A stretch of 64,000 bases of DNA from Methanobacteriota archaeon (GCA_009758405.1 WSBC01000024.1:1-64000), one strand, 5' to 3'. Numbered from the stretch's first letter, positions 9,165 to 17,652 are shown. The notes: a model not told the origin generated them from the sequence alone. Numbers and translations: made by a program.

Positions 9165-9662
9165 TTAAAAATGTTGCATTGATTCATCCAGGGCTTCAAT
9201 CCCCTTCCTGTCAAGTCTGGAATATTCCTCTAGGAGTTCCATGTTCATCTCTATAAAGGTATGACCCCAACCAAACTTCTCCATAATCTTCAATGCCATA
9301 TCCTTCTCCCCCATTATATAAAGTGCAGCAGATATGGCTTCAGCAGTTGATAGTTGACCTGGATGACCAAAATTTACAGGGTTACCTGGAACAAGGAATG
9401 GTAACCTCCTTTTTCTTCCATTAACATTTTCAAAATATTCCTTAGCATGTTTCCAGGAAATGTCAACCGCATATAAACCATGAATTAAAGCGTAAGGAAG
9501 ATCCTCTTTAGATAAAATTACATCTGAATATGGCGTTAATACAATTCCCCTTGGCCTAGATTTTGGTTCAAGTATCTTGGCAAGTGAAAACCTTTCCATC
9601 TTTTTTGCAGTGCATTTTTTTGGGTCATCATCGTTCATATGGATTATAAATATTTTTATCAT
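9165..9662 (-). CDS. tsr3: 16S rRNA aminocarboxypropyltransferase Tsr3
   Basis: 165-aa Tsr3 (former DUF367). The family transfers the aminocarboxypropyl group of SAM to a pseudouridine of helix 31 in small-subunit rRNA. Seen: the N-terminal DDDPKKCTAKKMERFSLA, then PRGIVLTPYSD, YAVDISWKHA, GNPVNFGHPGQLSTAEAISA and KFGWGHTFIEMN, in family order and at normal archaeal length. Its ATG overlaps the stop of the upstream membrane protein. Its likely substrate, the 16S rRNA, is encoded at 57.2-58.7 kb. Confidence 0.9.
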   Translation of the reverse strand: MIKIFIIHMNDDDPKKCTAKKMERFSLAKILEPKSRPRGIVLTPYSDVILSKEDLPYALIHGLYAVDISWKHAKEYFENVNGRKRRLPFLVPGNPVNFGHPGQLSTAEAISAALYIMGEKDMALKIMEKFGWGHTFIEMNMELLEEYSRLDRKGIEALDESMQHF

Positions 9663-10189
9663 AATTTATTGAAAACATAGTACATTATGAATACACTTAA
9701 AATTAGCACTATGAGAACTATAAAGGGCAAGGATAGATAAAATGGTGTTTGCTGAGATTTAATAGGGCTATTGGGGAATCCAGGCAGTACCCCCATATCA
9801 AGGAGTTCGCCATTTGTATAACCAGGGTGCATGGAAGGTAGATTCCTTACATAAAGGAGCGCCTGTGTAACAGAATAGAAGGAAACGTTATTGTATTTTT
9901 CAAGGGCAAAAACAAACTGAACACCAAAGGGATTCAACCCTTGAAGGTCGTAAGTGAAGAAAACATACTTTGACTGAGGATCATTGCTCCAGTTGTACTT
10001 TGATATTGTTTTAGAATATAATATTGGGAATATCAGATCCTTCCATATGCTGTCAGTGATTGTACTGTTAGTTCCATTAAGCATATGGATTGTTATGGTT
10101 GGATATGTAACCTCATTCTGTCCACTGGATAATGCAATAAGGGGTAACAATGTGAATATTACAGCTAATAATACAATCACCCTTTTCAT
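9659..10189 (-). CDS. secreted, C-terminally anchored protein of unknown function
   Basis: 176 aa, not recognised. Residues 1-23 form a signal peptide ending near LIALSSGQ, the middle is an outward-facing domain with several N-glycosylation sequons (for example NGTNST and YNWSND), and residues about 148-173 form one transmembrane helix with a short cytoplasmic tail. It is thus a type I membrane protein facing outside. It overlaps tsr3 by a few bases and lies 33 bp after the dUTPase gene, so it is probably in the same unit, which gives no functional clue. Confidence 0.7.
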   Translation of the reverse strand: MKRVIVLLAVIFTLLPLIALSSGQNEVTYPTITIHMLNGTNSTITDSIWKDLIFPILYSKTISKYNWSNDPQSKYVFFTYDLQGLNPFGVQFVFALEKYNNVSFYSVTQALLYVRNLPSMHPGYTNGELLDMGVLPGFPNSPIKSQQTPFYLSLPFIVLIVLILSVFIMYYVFNKL

Positions 10190-10222
10190 TTTGGTAAAGA
10201 GAATTGCTGCAAATATATAATA

Positions 10223-10675
10223 CTATCGAATTATTCCAGATTGGCCAAAATAGTGTCCTGACCTTTTACCATATGGGAGGATTGGTTTTTTATCTAGTCT
10301 GATAAATATCACCTGTGCATATCTTTCACCCCTCTCTATCCTCAAATCCTTTTCAGATGAATTAAATGACATTATGTTTAATTTTCCCTCAAATCCTGCA
10401 TCAATCAATCCTGCTCCCGTTATTATACCTTTTCTTGCCCAGGTAGTTCTCAACCATATCTGTCCTGCTATGTCCTCAGGAAATTTAAAATACTCAATGG
10501 TGGAAACTATGAAAAATTTTTTACTACCTATATTGAATGTATTATTAAGACCCTCAACAAATATCTCATCTACCCTTACATCATATCCGTTCGGGGTAAT
10601 GTTATCCTCAATAAAGTTCTCTATTACCAGTTTTCCATTTTTTATCAATTCCAATATTGTAGAATCTGAAAGCAT
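10223..10675 (-). CDS. dut: dUTPase (archaeal subfamily of the dCTP deaminase family)
   Basis: 150-aa protein of the dUTPase / dCTP deaminase fold. It shows the RTTWARKGI strand, the AGLIDAGFEGKL motif and a C-terminal SGHYFGQSGIIR arm that closes over the nucleotide. In dCTP deaminases the strand after this motif carries the catalytic glutamate (LEL/F-N context); here it reads LNIMSFN, with no glutamate. The aspartate of LIDAGFEG that dUTPases use is kept. The sequence therefore favours dUTP hydrolysis over dCTP deamination, which would agree with the archaeal dUTPase subfamily. This is a motif-level judgement. Confidence 0.75.
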   Translation of the reverse strand: MLSDSTILELIKNGKLVIENFIEDNITPNGYDVRVDEIFVEGLNNTFNIGSKKFFIVSTIEYFKFPEDIAGQIWLRTTWARKGIITGAGLIDAGFEGKLNIMSFNSSEKDLRIERGERYAQVIFIRLDKKPILPYGKRSGHYFGQSGIIR

Positions 10676-10900
10676 AAATGAAGATTACAATCATTAATTA
10701 AAATTGTTTGTTTACTGCCCCTTAAGATCAAATTCATCATAAAATCATTATAATTTTATAAATATCAATATAATAAATAAATCATATCATTCGCTAAAAT
10801 AATATTAAAATTAAGAATCAATTATTTTTATATTTTATATATAATATATTTTTACCAGATGTTCGATAACTAAAAATATAAATAAAAATTATCCATAAAC
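10676..10900. other. AT-rich intergenic region with folD promoter
   Basis: A 225-bp, very AT-rich stretch between the divergent dut and folD genes. AAATATAAAT at about 10874-10883 is about 26 bp before the folD ATG and is the likely TATA box. Nothing else recognisable; no ORF of note. Confidence 0.5.
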
Positions 10901-11752
10901 ATGATCCTTGATGGAAAGTTAGTTGCAAAAAAGATAGAGGCAGGAATAAGGGAAAGGGCAAAAGAGTTCTATGATAATTTTGGAATGAAGGCATCACTCC
11001 ATACAATACTTGTGGGTAATGATGAAGCCTCCAAAATCTATGCAAGGTCTAAGTTGAACAGTCTAAAAAACCTCGGAATGGATGGAGAAATACATCACAT
11101 GGATGAAAATTCAAAGGAGGAGGATGTTATAAATAAGCTTAAAGAGCTTTCATCGAAAAAGGATGTACATGGAATTATGGTAGAAATGCCACTGCCAAAG
11201 CATTTGAAGAAGGAGAAAATACTATTGAACATAGATCCAGAGAAGGACGTTGATGGTCAGAACCCCTCAAACCTAGGACTTTTAATGCTTGGAATAGAGG
11301 ATCATGCTCCATCTACACCAAGGGCTGTAATAAGGATACTTGAGGAATATAATGTCCCAATTGCCTCAAAAAAAGTATGTATAATTAATAGAACGCCTGT
11401 AGTTGGAAAGCCTCTGGCCATGCTTTTTTTGAACAGGGATGCCACCGTGACAATATGTCATAGCAAGACATTGAACATTGAAAAAATTACTCTTGAATCA
11501 GATATTATAGTTGTTGCAGTTGGAAGACCAAATTTTCTCAAGGAAGAAATGGTGAAAGCTGAAAGCATAGTTTTAGATGTTGGTATAAACTCGGTTAATG
11601 GGAAGATTGTGGGGGATGCGGATTTCAATTCCCTTGTCAATAAGGTGGCAATGATTACCCCTGTCCCAGGTGGAGTAGGAAGCGTCACAACTTCACTCAT
11701 AATAGAACAAACTCTGAAAAATGCCTTTAGACAAATGGGAAAAATTTATTAA
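10901..11752 (+). CDS. folD: methylenetetrahydrofolate dehydrogenase / cyclohydrolase
   Basis: 283-aa FolD, a bifunctional NADP-dependent 5,10-methylene-THF dehydrogenase and methenyl-THF cyclohydrolase. Motifs: YARSKLNSLKNLG with the catalytic lysine, GIMVEMPLPKHL, DVDGQNPSNLG, the NAD(P)-binding NRTPVVGKPLAMLF, and the terminal TPVPGGVGSVTTSL. Full length. The presence of FolD implies folate-type C1 carriers rather than only methanopterin. The start is placed at the ATG with a TATA-like box 26 bp upstream. Confidence 0.95.
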   Translation: MILDGKLVAKKIEAGIRERAKEFYDNFGMKASLHTILVGNDEASKIYARSKLNSLKNLGMDGEIHHMDENSKEEDVINKLKELSSKKDVHGIMVEMPLPKHLKKEKILLNIDPEKDVDGQNPSNLGLLMLGIEDHAPSTPRAVIRILEEYNVPIASKKVCIINRTPVVGKPLAMLFLNRDATVTICHSKTLNIEKITLESDIIVVAVGRPNFLKEEMVKAESIVLDVGINSVNGKIVGDADFNSLVNKVAMITPVPGGVGSVTTSLIIEQTLKNAFRQMGKIY

Positions 11753-11786
11753 CATTTTTTCTCTCTAATTTTTAAGGTGTTTTAAA

Positions 11787-11954
11787 ATGGAACCTCATAA
11801 GGACATTATTGCTCCAAAGTACAGGGAAATAAAGGAAAATGAGGTTTACTGCCCTCTTTACAAGGACATAATTCCAGTAAAAGAGTGTAGAAAGTGTAAG
11901 AATTTTATAAAGATAGAAGATAATTATGTTCTCTGTGCGCTTGCATGGGAATGA
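11787..11954 (+). CDS. 55-aa Cys-rich (zinc-ribbon-like) protein
   Basis: A short open frame, ATG to TGA, 55 codons. It encodes a protein with cysteines at 22, 34, 37 and 50, including an ECRKCKN knuckle, so four ligands for one zinc or iron are available. The frame is convincing because its stop overlaps the ATG of the next gene by ATGA, the same coupling used by many gene pairs in this window, and because it fills the whole gap after folD. No function is recognised; a role with the downstream tRNA methyltransferase is only a guess from the coupling. Confidence 0.75.
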   Translation: MEPHKDIIAPKYREIKENEVYCPLYKDIIPVKECRKCKNFIKIEDNYVLCALAWE

Positions 11955-12898
11955 ACTTTATTGCAATCTTATCCAAGGAACATGAGGAGATTCCATTTGC
12001 TGAGTTAAGGGCAATACTTGAAGGTGAAGATATAAAATTTAATTTTAAAAGGATAGGTAATGTAATAATATTAGAATCAGAATCTATTGGAAAACTATTT
12101 AAAAGGGCCTCAATGATAAAGGAAGGAGGGAGAATATTACAAAAAGTGAATGATCCCTCCGATATCAGCCTGGACCTTGGTGAAAAGACATTTTCCGTAA
12201 GATATAGGAATTTTACAGATAAAAGGGAAGATCCTAGAGAAGTGGAGAGTATAGTTGGATCAAGGATAAGGGGTAGGGTTAATCTGAGGAAACCTGAGAT
12301 TGAGTTACTTTTGATAAACATAGGAACATATTATCTTGTGATTAATGAAAGGGAGGATCCAAGTTTTTATTCAAGGATAAATGAAAAAAGACCATTCAAG
12401 ACAAACCTTGCACTACAACCAAAGATGGCAAGGCTTTTAGTAAATCTTGCTAGGGTAAAAGAGGGGGATAGAATACTCGATCCATTTTGCGGTGGTGGAA
12501 GTATATTGATTGAGGCATCAATGATGGGCATGAATGCTGAAGGAATAGACATAAGTAAAAAAATGTACCATGGGGCAAGGTTGAATCTAATGCATTTTGG
12601 TTTGAATGCAAAGGTTTATTTAGGCGATGTGTCCACAGCACTATCCCTGGGTAAGTTCAATGCAATTGTTACAGATCCACCCTACGGCAGGGGCTCTTCT
12701 ACAAACAAGGAAAAGGTAGAACAACTTTATAAGAGATCCTTTAACATATTCAGGAAAATAATGGATAAGGGTCATTTGGCAATAATACTTCCAAGTGAAA
12801 CATACATAGACATTGCAAGGGAGAATTTTACATTAAAGGAAAAGTATTATATGAAGGTTCACAGATCCCTTGTGAGGTATATTACTGTTCTTGTTTAG
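11951..12898 (+). CDS. tRNA (guanine10-N2)-dimethyltransferase, Trm11-like
   Basis: About 315 aa. The N-terminal half is a THUMP-type RNA-binding region and the C-terminal half a class I SAM methyltransferase: motif I is [20 protein letters not shown], motif IV is TDPPYGRG, the catalytic signature of N2-guanine methyltransferases. This matches archaeal enzymes that make m2G/m22G at tRNA position 10. The start is set at the ATG at 11951 rather than 11945 because it overlaps the previous stop by ATGA. The 3' end overlaps the convergent mrp gene by 17 bp. Confidence 0.87.
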   Translation: MNFIAILSKEHEEIPFAELRAILEGEDIKFNFKRIGNVIILESESIGKLFKRASMIKEGGRILQKVNDPSDISLDLGEKTFSVRYRNFTDKREDPREVESIVGSRIRGRVNLRKPEIELLLINIGTYYLVINEREDPSFYSRINEKRPFKTNLALQPKMARLLVNLARVKEGDRILDPFCGGGSILIEASMMGMNAEGIDISKKMYHGARLNLMHFGLNAKVYLGDVSTALSLGKFNAIVTDPPYGRGSSTNKEKVEQLYKRSFNIFRKIMDKGHLAIILPSETYIDIARENFTLKEKYYMKVHRSLVRYITVLV

Positions 12899-13685
12899 GT
12901 AGCTGAGAAATTAAGTTTTCAACTATAGATTCAAATGCTTTCTTTGCCTCATTTTCACCAAGTATAAAGGGCTTTCCAGAATCCCCTGACTTAACCACCT
13001 CAGGATCCATTGGTATCCTGCCCAGAAATGGTACGTTATATTTTTTCGCAGCATTCTCTCCACCACCAGTGCCAAAAATGCTACCTGACATATTCTCTAT
13101 AATACCAAGTACCCTAACGTTAAGATGTTTTGCAAAATTTATGGCCTTTTTTGCATCGAGGAGAGCTACTTCCTGGGGTGTTATTACAATAACTATACCT
13201 GTTACATCTTTTATTAGTTGAACAAGACTAAGCGGCTCATCTCCAGTTCCAGGAGGAAGGTCTACAACAAGGAAATCAAGTTCACCCCATTCCACCTCCT
13301 CAAGAAATTGTTGAAGTGCCTTATGTTTTAGAGATCCTCTCCATATAACAGGTGCATCCTCCTCGGGAAGCATCATACCTATTGAAACCACTTTCAAGTT
13401 CTGGGAATATTCCACAGGATATATTCCGTTCTCATCGCCTGTTAACTGTTCATTTCTTAGACCCAGCATCATAGGTACATCCGGACCATGAATGTCAGAA
13501 TCTAGTAAACCTACCCTATATCCCCTATTAGAAAGTGATAATGCAAGGTTAACTGAAACTGTTGTTTTTCCCACTCCACCCTTTCCGCTCATTACAAGTA
13601 TCTTATATTTTATCTTCTTTAATCTTTGTTCAAGTTTTGTATTCTGCTGAAGTACAGGTTTAATTTTCGATAAATCTGTTGCCAT
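12882..13685 (-). CDS. Mrp/NBP35-family iron-sulfur cluster carrier ATPase
   Basis: 267-aa P-loop ATPase of the Mrp/ApbC/Nbp35 family, which binds and transfers [4Fe-4S] clusters as a dimer. Deviant Walker [21 protein letters not shown], the [16 protein letters not shown] switch and [16 protein letters not shown] are clear. An ATG at 13694 is in frame, but GGGTGA ends immediately before it; spacing fits the second ATG at 13685 (MATDLSK) better. The usual C-terminal CxxC was not seen, as in some archaeal members. The IS607 element lies just upstream and may have replaced its original promoter region. Confidence 0.88.
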   Translation of the reverse strand: MATDLSKIKPVLQQNTKLEQRLKKIKYKILVMSGKGGVGKTTVSVNLALSLSNRGYRVGLLDSDIHGPDVPMMLGLRNEQLTGDENGIYPVEYSQNLKVVSIGMMLPEEDAPVIWRGSLKHKALQQFLEEVEWGELDFLVVDLPPGTGDEPLSLVQLIKDVTGIVIVITPQEVALLDAKKAINFAKHLNVRVLGIIENMSGSIFGTGGGENAAKKYNVPFLGRIPMDPEVVKSGDSGKPFILGENEAKKAFESIVENLISQLPKQEQ

Positions 13686-13744
13686 GTTAATCATTCACCC
13701 CTATTAATTTGTAATAAATAAAACTATTGTAGTTATTAAGGTCA

Positions 13745-13775
13745 AACCTATAAGGTTATGGTTTCTGTTAACCAT
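13745..13775 (-). other. paired hairpins at the tnpB-side end of the IS element
   Basis: Two adjacent inverted repeats lie directly downstream of the tnpB stop: AACCT-ATA-AGGTT (13745-13757) and ATGGTT-6 nt-AACCAT (13758-13775). In TnpB systems the guide (omega) RNA is read from the 3' end of tnpB through the element end, so these stems could be part of that RNA; they could also be a transcription terminator. Seen directly; role inferred. Confidence 0.45.
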
Positions 13776-13776
13776 G

Positions 13777-15030
13777 TTAACATCCACTTTTGGAAGTTAT
13801 CATCCCTATGAACTCAGGGATGCTTAAACTTCGTGGGTATAACCCTATACCCTCTATCCCGTCCGCAAACGCTTCAGGGAATGCCTTCCTTATTATGTTA
13901 TATACAGCATTGAGATCCGCATGCATCAGTATTCCATCCTTGGATCTGAAAATGCCCCTCTTTATTCTTTTTCCCATGTACTCATCATGATGTTCAATGC
14001 TTTCATTGTCAAGGAATGAACACTTGCTTGTGTGTTCTTCGTCTTGTATTATTACCTGTATGCCAGCCTCCTCTGCCTTGTATTTGATCTGATTTATCAA
14101 TGTGTTAAAAGGTATCTGCACAAAGTTCTGGTTGTTGATCCTTCCCATATTTGCTGACTGCTTCCAGCCATTGTTATGACCTATGATAATTGTATCAATG
14201 TTTCTTGTTTTAGCATATTGAACAATTGCCTTGCTCAGTTTGTGCATAATATCCTTTATTTTCCTGTTCCTTTTCATAAGCAATCTCTTTTGTCTCTTTG
14301 TTAATCTCTTATCTTTGTTTTGCCTATCACTTATGGATTTCAGTCGTGCGGATTCTTTGTTATAGTACTGGTTTATTGATTTCAGAACACCACCCTTGAC
14401 AGCAATCCCTTCCCTAGAAATGCTGTCTCCGATAGTTACGATGTTCCTCACTCCAATATCAATGCCCATGATTCTGTGTAATTTATCCTTAGCAAAATCC
14501 ATTATCTCTTTTTCATACACTATTTCTATTAAATACCCTACACCCCGGGGTATTATCCTTACCTCTCTCAGATTTACATCATCTAATCTTGTTTCCACCT
14601 CCAGACCCACCATCTTCGGAAATTTTAATAATCCATTTTCAATCTTGCACTGCTGGTTGGTGAATACTAAAATGAATTCACCATTCTTATTCTTGTATTT
14701 AGGTGGCTTTGGCATTTCCTTAAACTCTTCAGGATGCTTCTTCCATGTTTTCATGGCTTTGAAAAATGAATTCCATGCTTCTCTTACTTTTCTAATTGTC
14801 CACTGTGCTGTTTGTGCTGGAAGTTTTTGATAATTGTTTTCCTCATCATTTTCAGATGGTGTTTGAAATAATTTTACAAGATCTTCATATGATGATAATT
14901 TTTCCTTCTTTAAAAATTGTTGTTTCAATACATAATTAGTTTGATTGTACAGGTTCTTTGAAATATGGCATAGCTTTGAGATTGTTTCATTTTTACCAAT
15001 GTAAATCTGTTCTGTTCTTTTAACTTTCAT
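13777..15030 (-). CDS. tnpB: TnpB, RNA-guided endonuclease of the IS607 element
   Basis: 417 aa, full length. The RuvC-like catalytic residues are in place: aspartate in MGIDIGVRNIV, glutamate in VIIQDEEHTSKCS, aspartate in MHADLNAVYNI. The zinc finger that normally lies between the last two motifs is not conserved: only one cysteine is left and the segment reads CSFLDNES, then MGKRIKRGIFRSKDG, a variant type seen in some TnpB lineages. TnpB proteins cut DNA guided by an RNA from their own element end and favour retention of the element. It overlaps tnpA by 11 nt. Confidence 0.9.
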   Translation of the reverse strand: MKVKRTEQIYIGKNETISKLCHISKNLYNQTNYVLKQQFLKKEKLSSYEDLVKLFQTPSENDEENNYQKLPAQTAQWTIRKVREAWNSFFKAMKTWKKHPEEFKEMPKPPKYKNKNGEFILVFTNQQCKIENGLLKFPKMVGLEVETRLDDVNLREVRIIPRGVGYLIEIVYEKEIMDFAKDKLHRIMGIDIGVRNIVTIGDSISREGIAVKGGVLKSINQYYNKESARLKSISDRQNKDKRLTKRQKRLLMKRNRKIKDIMHKLSKAIVQYAKTRNIDTIIIGHNNGWKQSANMGRINNQNFVQIPFNTLINQIKYKAEEAGIQVIIQDEEHTSKCSFLDNESIEHHDEYMGKRIKRGIFRSKDGILMHADLNAVYNIIRKAFPEAFADGIEGIGLYPRSLSIPEFIGMITSKSGC

Positions 15031-15606
15031 AACCCACCTTTATTGAATGATTTCTCCTTTTTGAATACATCTTCATGGAAAAGCAGTGCAACATAGATCT
15101 TATTTCTTCAAACACCTCCTCACTGTCAAGCTTAGGATTTCCAACCTCTGATATTACAACAATCTCTGTTCCAAATCTCTGGAAAAGATATTTGAATAAT
15201 TCAAAACCAACCCTGCTTAATCTATCCTTGTATGTTATTATCACTTTCTCCACCCTGTAGTTCAGAATTTCATCAAGCATCTCAAAAAACCCTTCCTATT
15301 TTCAAAGGATATTCCAGATGCAATATCTGAGTATATTGCATTTATTGTATATCCATTCATGAAACACCACTGCTTTAACTGATCTATCTGATTATTTAAA
15401 TCATTTTTCTGTTTGTTTGTGGATACCCTTGCATAGATGACTGTTTTTCTTTTAACATCCCTGTTTAATAATTTATAAACATCTTCATCGTTATAATCAT
15501 AATAACCATTTGGCATAACTGTGTATCTTATCTTTCCTGTTGCTACATATACATGGAGGGTCTTTCTGGAAATACGCAAAAGGTTTAATACCTCATTGGC
15601 TTTCAT
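15020..15606 (-). CDS. tnpA: IS607-family serine recombinase TnpA, interrupted by a -1 frame change
   Basis: Two open frames together give a normal roughly 195-aa TnpA. Frame one (from ATG 15606; an upstream in-frame ATG at 15621 is less like the family) has a MerR-like helix-turn-helix (VLNLLRISRKTLHVYVATGK) and the catalytic serine in VIYARVSTNKQKNDLNNQ, and stops at 15262. Frame two continues with DEILNYRVEKVIITYKDRLS and the end of the recombinase domain. The junction is T TTT TTG (15289-15283), a textbook -1 slippery heptamer in the correct phase. It may be programmed frameshifting, a recent one-base loss in a T run, or a sequencing error. Confidence 0.8.
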
Positions 15607-15638
15607 AATTAATAACATCATATATTAGAAGTATAAAT

Positions 15639-15654
15639 AATTATTCGAATAATT
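15639..15654. promoter_or_regulatory. 16-bp perfect palindrome upstream of tnpA
   Basis: AATTATTCGAATAATT reads the same on both strands and lies 33 bp before the tnpA start codon. A dimeric or tetrameric serine recombinase, or a regulator, could bind here. No other structure was seen in the roughly 165 bp between this site and the tRNA-Thr gene. Confidence 0.4.
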
Positions 15655-15820
15655 TACTATATATTCATGATTTGCTTGCTTTTCTATAGAATTTCTTCAT
15701 CTCTATTTTTTCAATTTAAATAGTTATCAGAAAATTATAAGGGAATTTAAGGAAAAATTTTGGGGAATTATTCAAAGATTCAAGAAAAATTTTTTAAGAA
15801 AGATACAATAACAGTGATAA

Positions 15821-15893
15821 GCCACCGTAGCTCAGTAGGTAGAGCGGCTGACTTGTAATCAGCAGGTCGGGGGTCCGATTCCCTCCGGTGGCT
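15821..15893 (+). tRNA. tRNA-Thr (anticodon TGT)
   Basis: 73-nt cloverleaf: acceptor GCCACCG / CGGTGGC with discriminator T, D arm GCTC...GAGC, anticodon stem GCTGA/TCAGC around CTTGTAA (anticodon TGT, reads ACA), T stem GGGGG/CCCTC. The T loop is TCCGATT, with C instead of T at position 55. CCA is not encoded. No intron. It lies next to the IS607 element. Confidence 0.95.
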
Positions 15894-16029
15894 CTAATAC
15901 TAAGTAACATATTTCCAAAGTTTTATTCTAGAAGAATTATTCATAAAAATATAGTGGTTAAGATCCAGGGTAGAAGAAAAATATTTAATGTGGTAATGAG
16001 AATTTTGATAAAAATAAATTAATAAAAAA

Positions 16030-17628
16030 TCATGGGAAAAATTCTTTAAAAATTGATTCATCCATAATTCTTAAATTTCCTATAACTGGCTTGAAATCCA
16101 TCCTTCCTAATACATCTTTTTCTAGATCTATTCCAGGGGCAATTTCTTCAAGAATCAGACCATTCCTAGAAAGTGAAAATACGGCCCTTTCTGTAATATA
16201 CTTTACCTCTTTACCCTCTTCCAAGGCAACATCACCGTTGAAAAATATCTCTCTTACCCTTCTTACAAATTTTATTATTTCACCATCTTTAATGATCCTA
16301 AGTCCCTTTTCATCCACATAAATCTCCCTCTTACCACCAGTAAAGCCTCCGGCAAAGTATATTCTGGAGATTCCATTTGAAATATCTGTAAAGCCTCCCG
16401 GACCTGGAATCCTATCATCAAGGACTGATGGGTTTACATTTCCATTCGAATCAACCTGAAGGAATCCCAATGATGCAGCATCAGCAATACCCCCTTCATA
16501 AACAATGAATTGATCGGCCTGCTGTATTATGGAAAATGGAGATATTGCTGCGCCAAAGTCATTTCCAGATAGTGCAATCCCTCCCCAGGGACCAGACTCT
16601 ACTGTAGTGTAAACTTTATCCTGTATGCCCATTTTTCTCAATAATGGTCCTATCTCCGAGGGCAGACCTGTGCCAAGATTAACTATTATAGGCTTGTTCA
16701 GTCTATTGATTAATGCCCTTAATTCCAATGCAAGTCTTCTTCTTATTACCTCCCTCTCATCCAATTTATGTATCTTAACCTCATTTTCAATTATCTCGGG
16801 AATTTCTTCACCCGAAACCCTAGGATCATAGTAAAATGTTGCCGCCTGAGGATGTGTTCCCTTTTCACTGATTATAATGTAATCCACTAGTGGCCCAGGT
16901 ACATGGACCTCTTTAGGTGGAATTGATCCTACCTTTACAATATCCTCCACCTGAGCAAATACCTTACCAGGGGAGGGCATTGATTTTGCTGCCATAGCCA
17001 CAGGCAAGGTAGCACCGAATATTGCCTCTCTTTTCATACTTATGTTTCCAAGTGTGTCGGCATATGATCCCCTTATAAGTGAATATTCAGGTTTTGGTGC
17101 CCTGTAAAGTAAATATTCCTCATCATCAATCTTTATCAAATCCACCCTGCATCTCTTTTTCTTTCTTGCACTCTCATTAAGTTCAGAACCCCTGTATCTA
17201 GGATCATGAAATGTACCTAGACCTATTCTTGTCAGGACACCAGGTCTTCCAGAGGCTATCTCCCTGAAGAATGATGTTGCAATTCCTATGCTAAAGGAAT
17301 AGGCATCAAAAAATTCCTCATATACCATTTTCTGTAGGTATTCAGATCTGTAAAGATATGGTAAAAGCATTCCAGAAATAAAATCCCTGTCATTTTTTTC
17401 ATAAAGGTCCTTTGCAATAACATCAAGTCCAGTCCCTGGCACACCTGGAAATGATTCTATTTCAATGAAGAGTTTCTTTGGTTTTCCATATTTTTTGTAT
17501 GTATCGTATAGTGCATACATAAGTAAAAGTGGTGTAACAGAGTTATTGAATCCAGCTATTGCAATAGTGCTATTATCCCTTATTTCAACAAATTTTTCTT
17601 CAAGACCCTTCCTGTCTAGTAAATTCAT
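16030..17628 (-). CDS. fused alpha/beta CoA-transferase (family I, YdiF/acetate CoA-transferase type)
   Basis: 532 aa: an N-terminal alpha-like domain (about 1-270) fused to a C-terminal beta-like domain (about 300-510), as in YdiF-type acyl-CoA:carboxylate CoA-transferases. The catalytic glutamate, which forms the glutamyl-CoA thioester, is visible in YTTVESGPWGG, preceded by VNLGTGLPSEIG. Likely moves CoA between short-chain acyl-CoA and acetate or a similar acid. It is 24 bp after the TGT gene, apparently the last gene in the alaS operon, a partnership without an obvious metabolic reason. Confidence 0.88.
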   Translation of the reverse strand: MNLLDRKGLEEKFVEIRDNSTIAIAGFNNSVTPLLLMYALYDTYKKYGKPKKLFIEIESFPGVPGTGLDVIAKDLYEKNDRDFISGMLLPYLYRSEYLQKMVYEEFFDAYSFSIGIATSFFREIASGRPGVLTRIGLGTFHDPRYRGSELNESARKKKRCRVDLIKIDDEEYLLYRAPKPEYSLIRGSYADTLGNISMKREAIFGATLPVAMAAKSMPSPGKVFAQVEDIVKVGSIPPKEVHVPGPLVDYIIISEKGTHPQAATFYYDPRVSGEEIPEIIENEVKIHKLDEREVIRRRLALELRALINRLNKPIIVNLGTGLPSEIGPLLRKMGIQDKVYTTVESGPWGGIALSGNDFGAAISPFSIIQQADQFIVYEGGIADAASLGFLQVDSNGNVNPSVLDDRIPGPGGFTDISNGISRIYFAGGFTGGKREIYVDEKGLRIIKDGEIIKFVRRVREIFFNGDVALEEGKEVKYITERAVFSLSRNGLILEEIAPGIDLEKDVLGRMDFKPVIGNLRIMDESIFKEFFP

Positions 17629-17652
17629 TGGTATGAGATATCAAATTTTTTA

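Larger units (their letters stand above)
13741..15660 (-). mobile_element. IS607-family element (tnpA + tnpB)
   Basis: The order serine-recombinase tnpA then tnpB, with an 11-nt overlap, is the classical IS607 layout. IS607 elements have no terminal inverted repeats, so the ends given are estimates: the tnpB-distal end is placed beyond two small hairpins after the tnpB stop (13745-13775), and the other end beyond a 16-bp palindrome (15639-15654) before tnpA. The element sits between mrp and tRNA-Thr(TGT). tnpB is intact while tnpA is divided between two frames. Confidence 0.8.

Noticed and set aside
10676..10900. AT-rich region as a replication origin
   Set aside because: No origin-recognition-box repeats and no cdc6/orc1 gene in the window.
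15020..15280. Second half of TnpA as an independent small gene starting at ATG 15280
   Set aside because: It lacks the catalytic serine and begins in the middle of the recombinase domain; it only makes sense joined to the first half.
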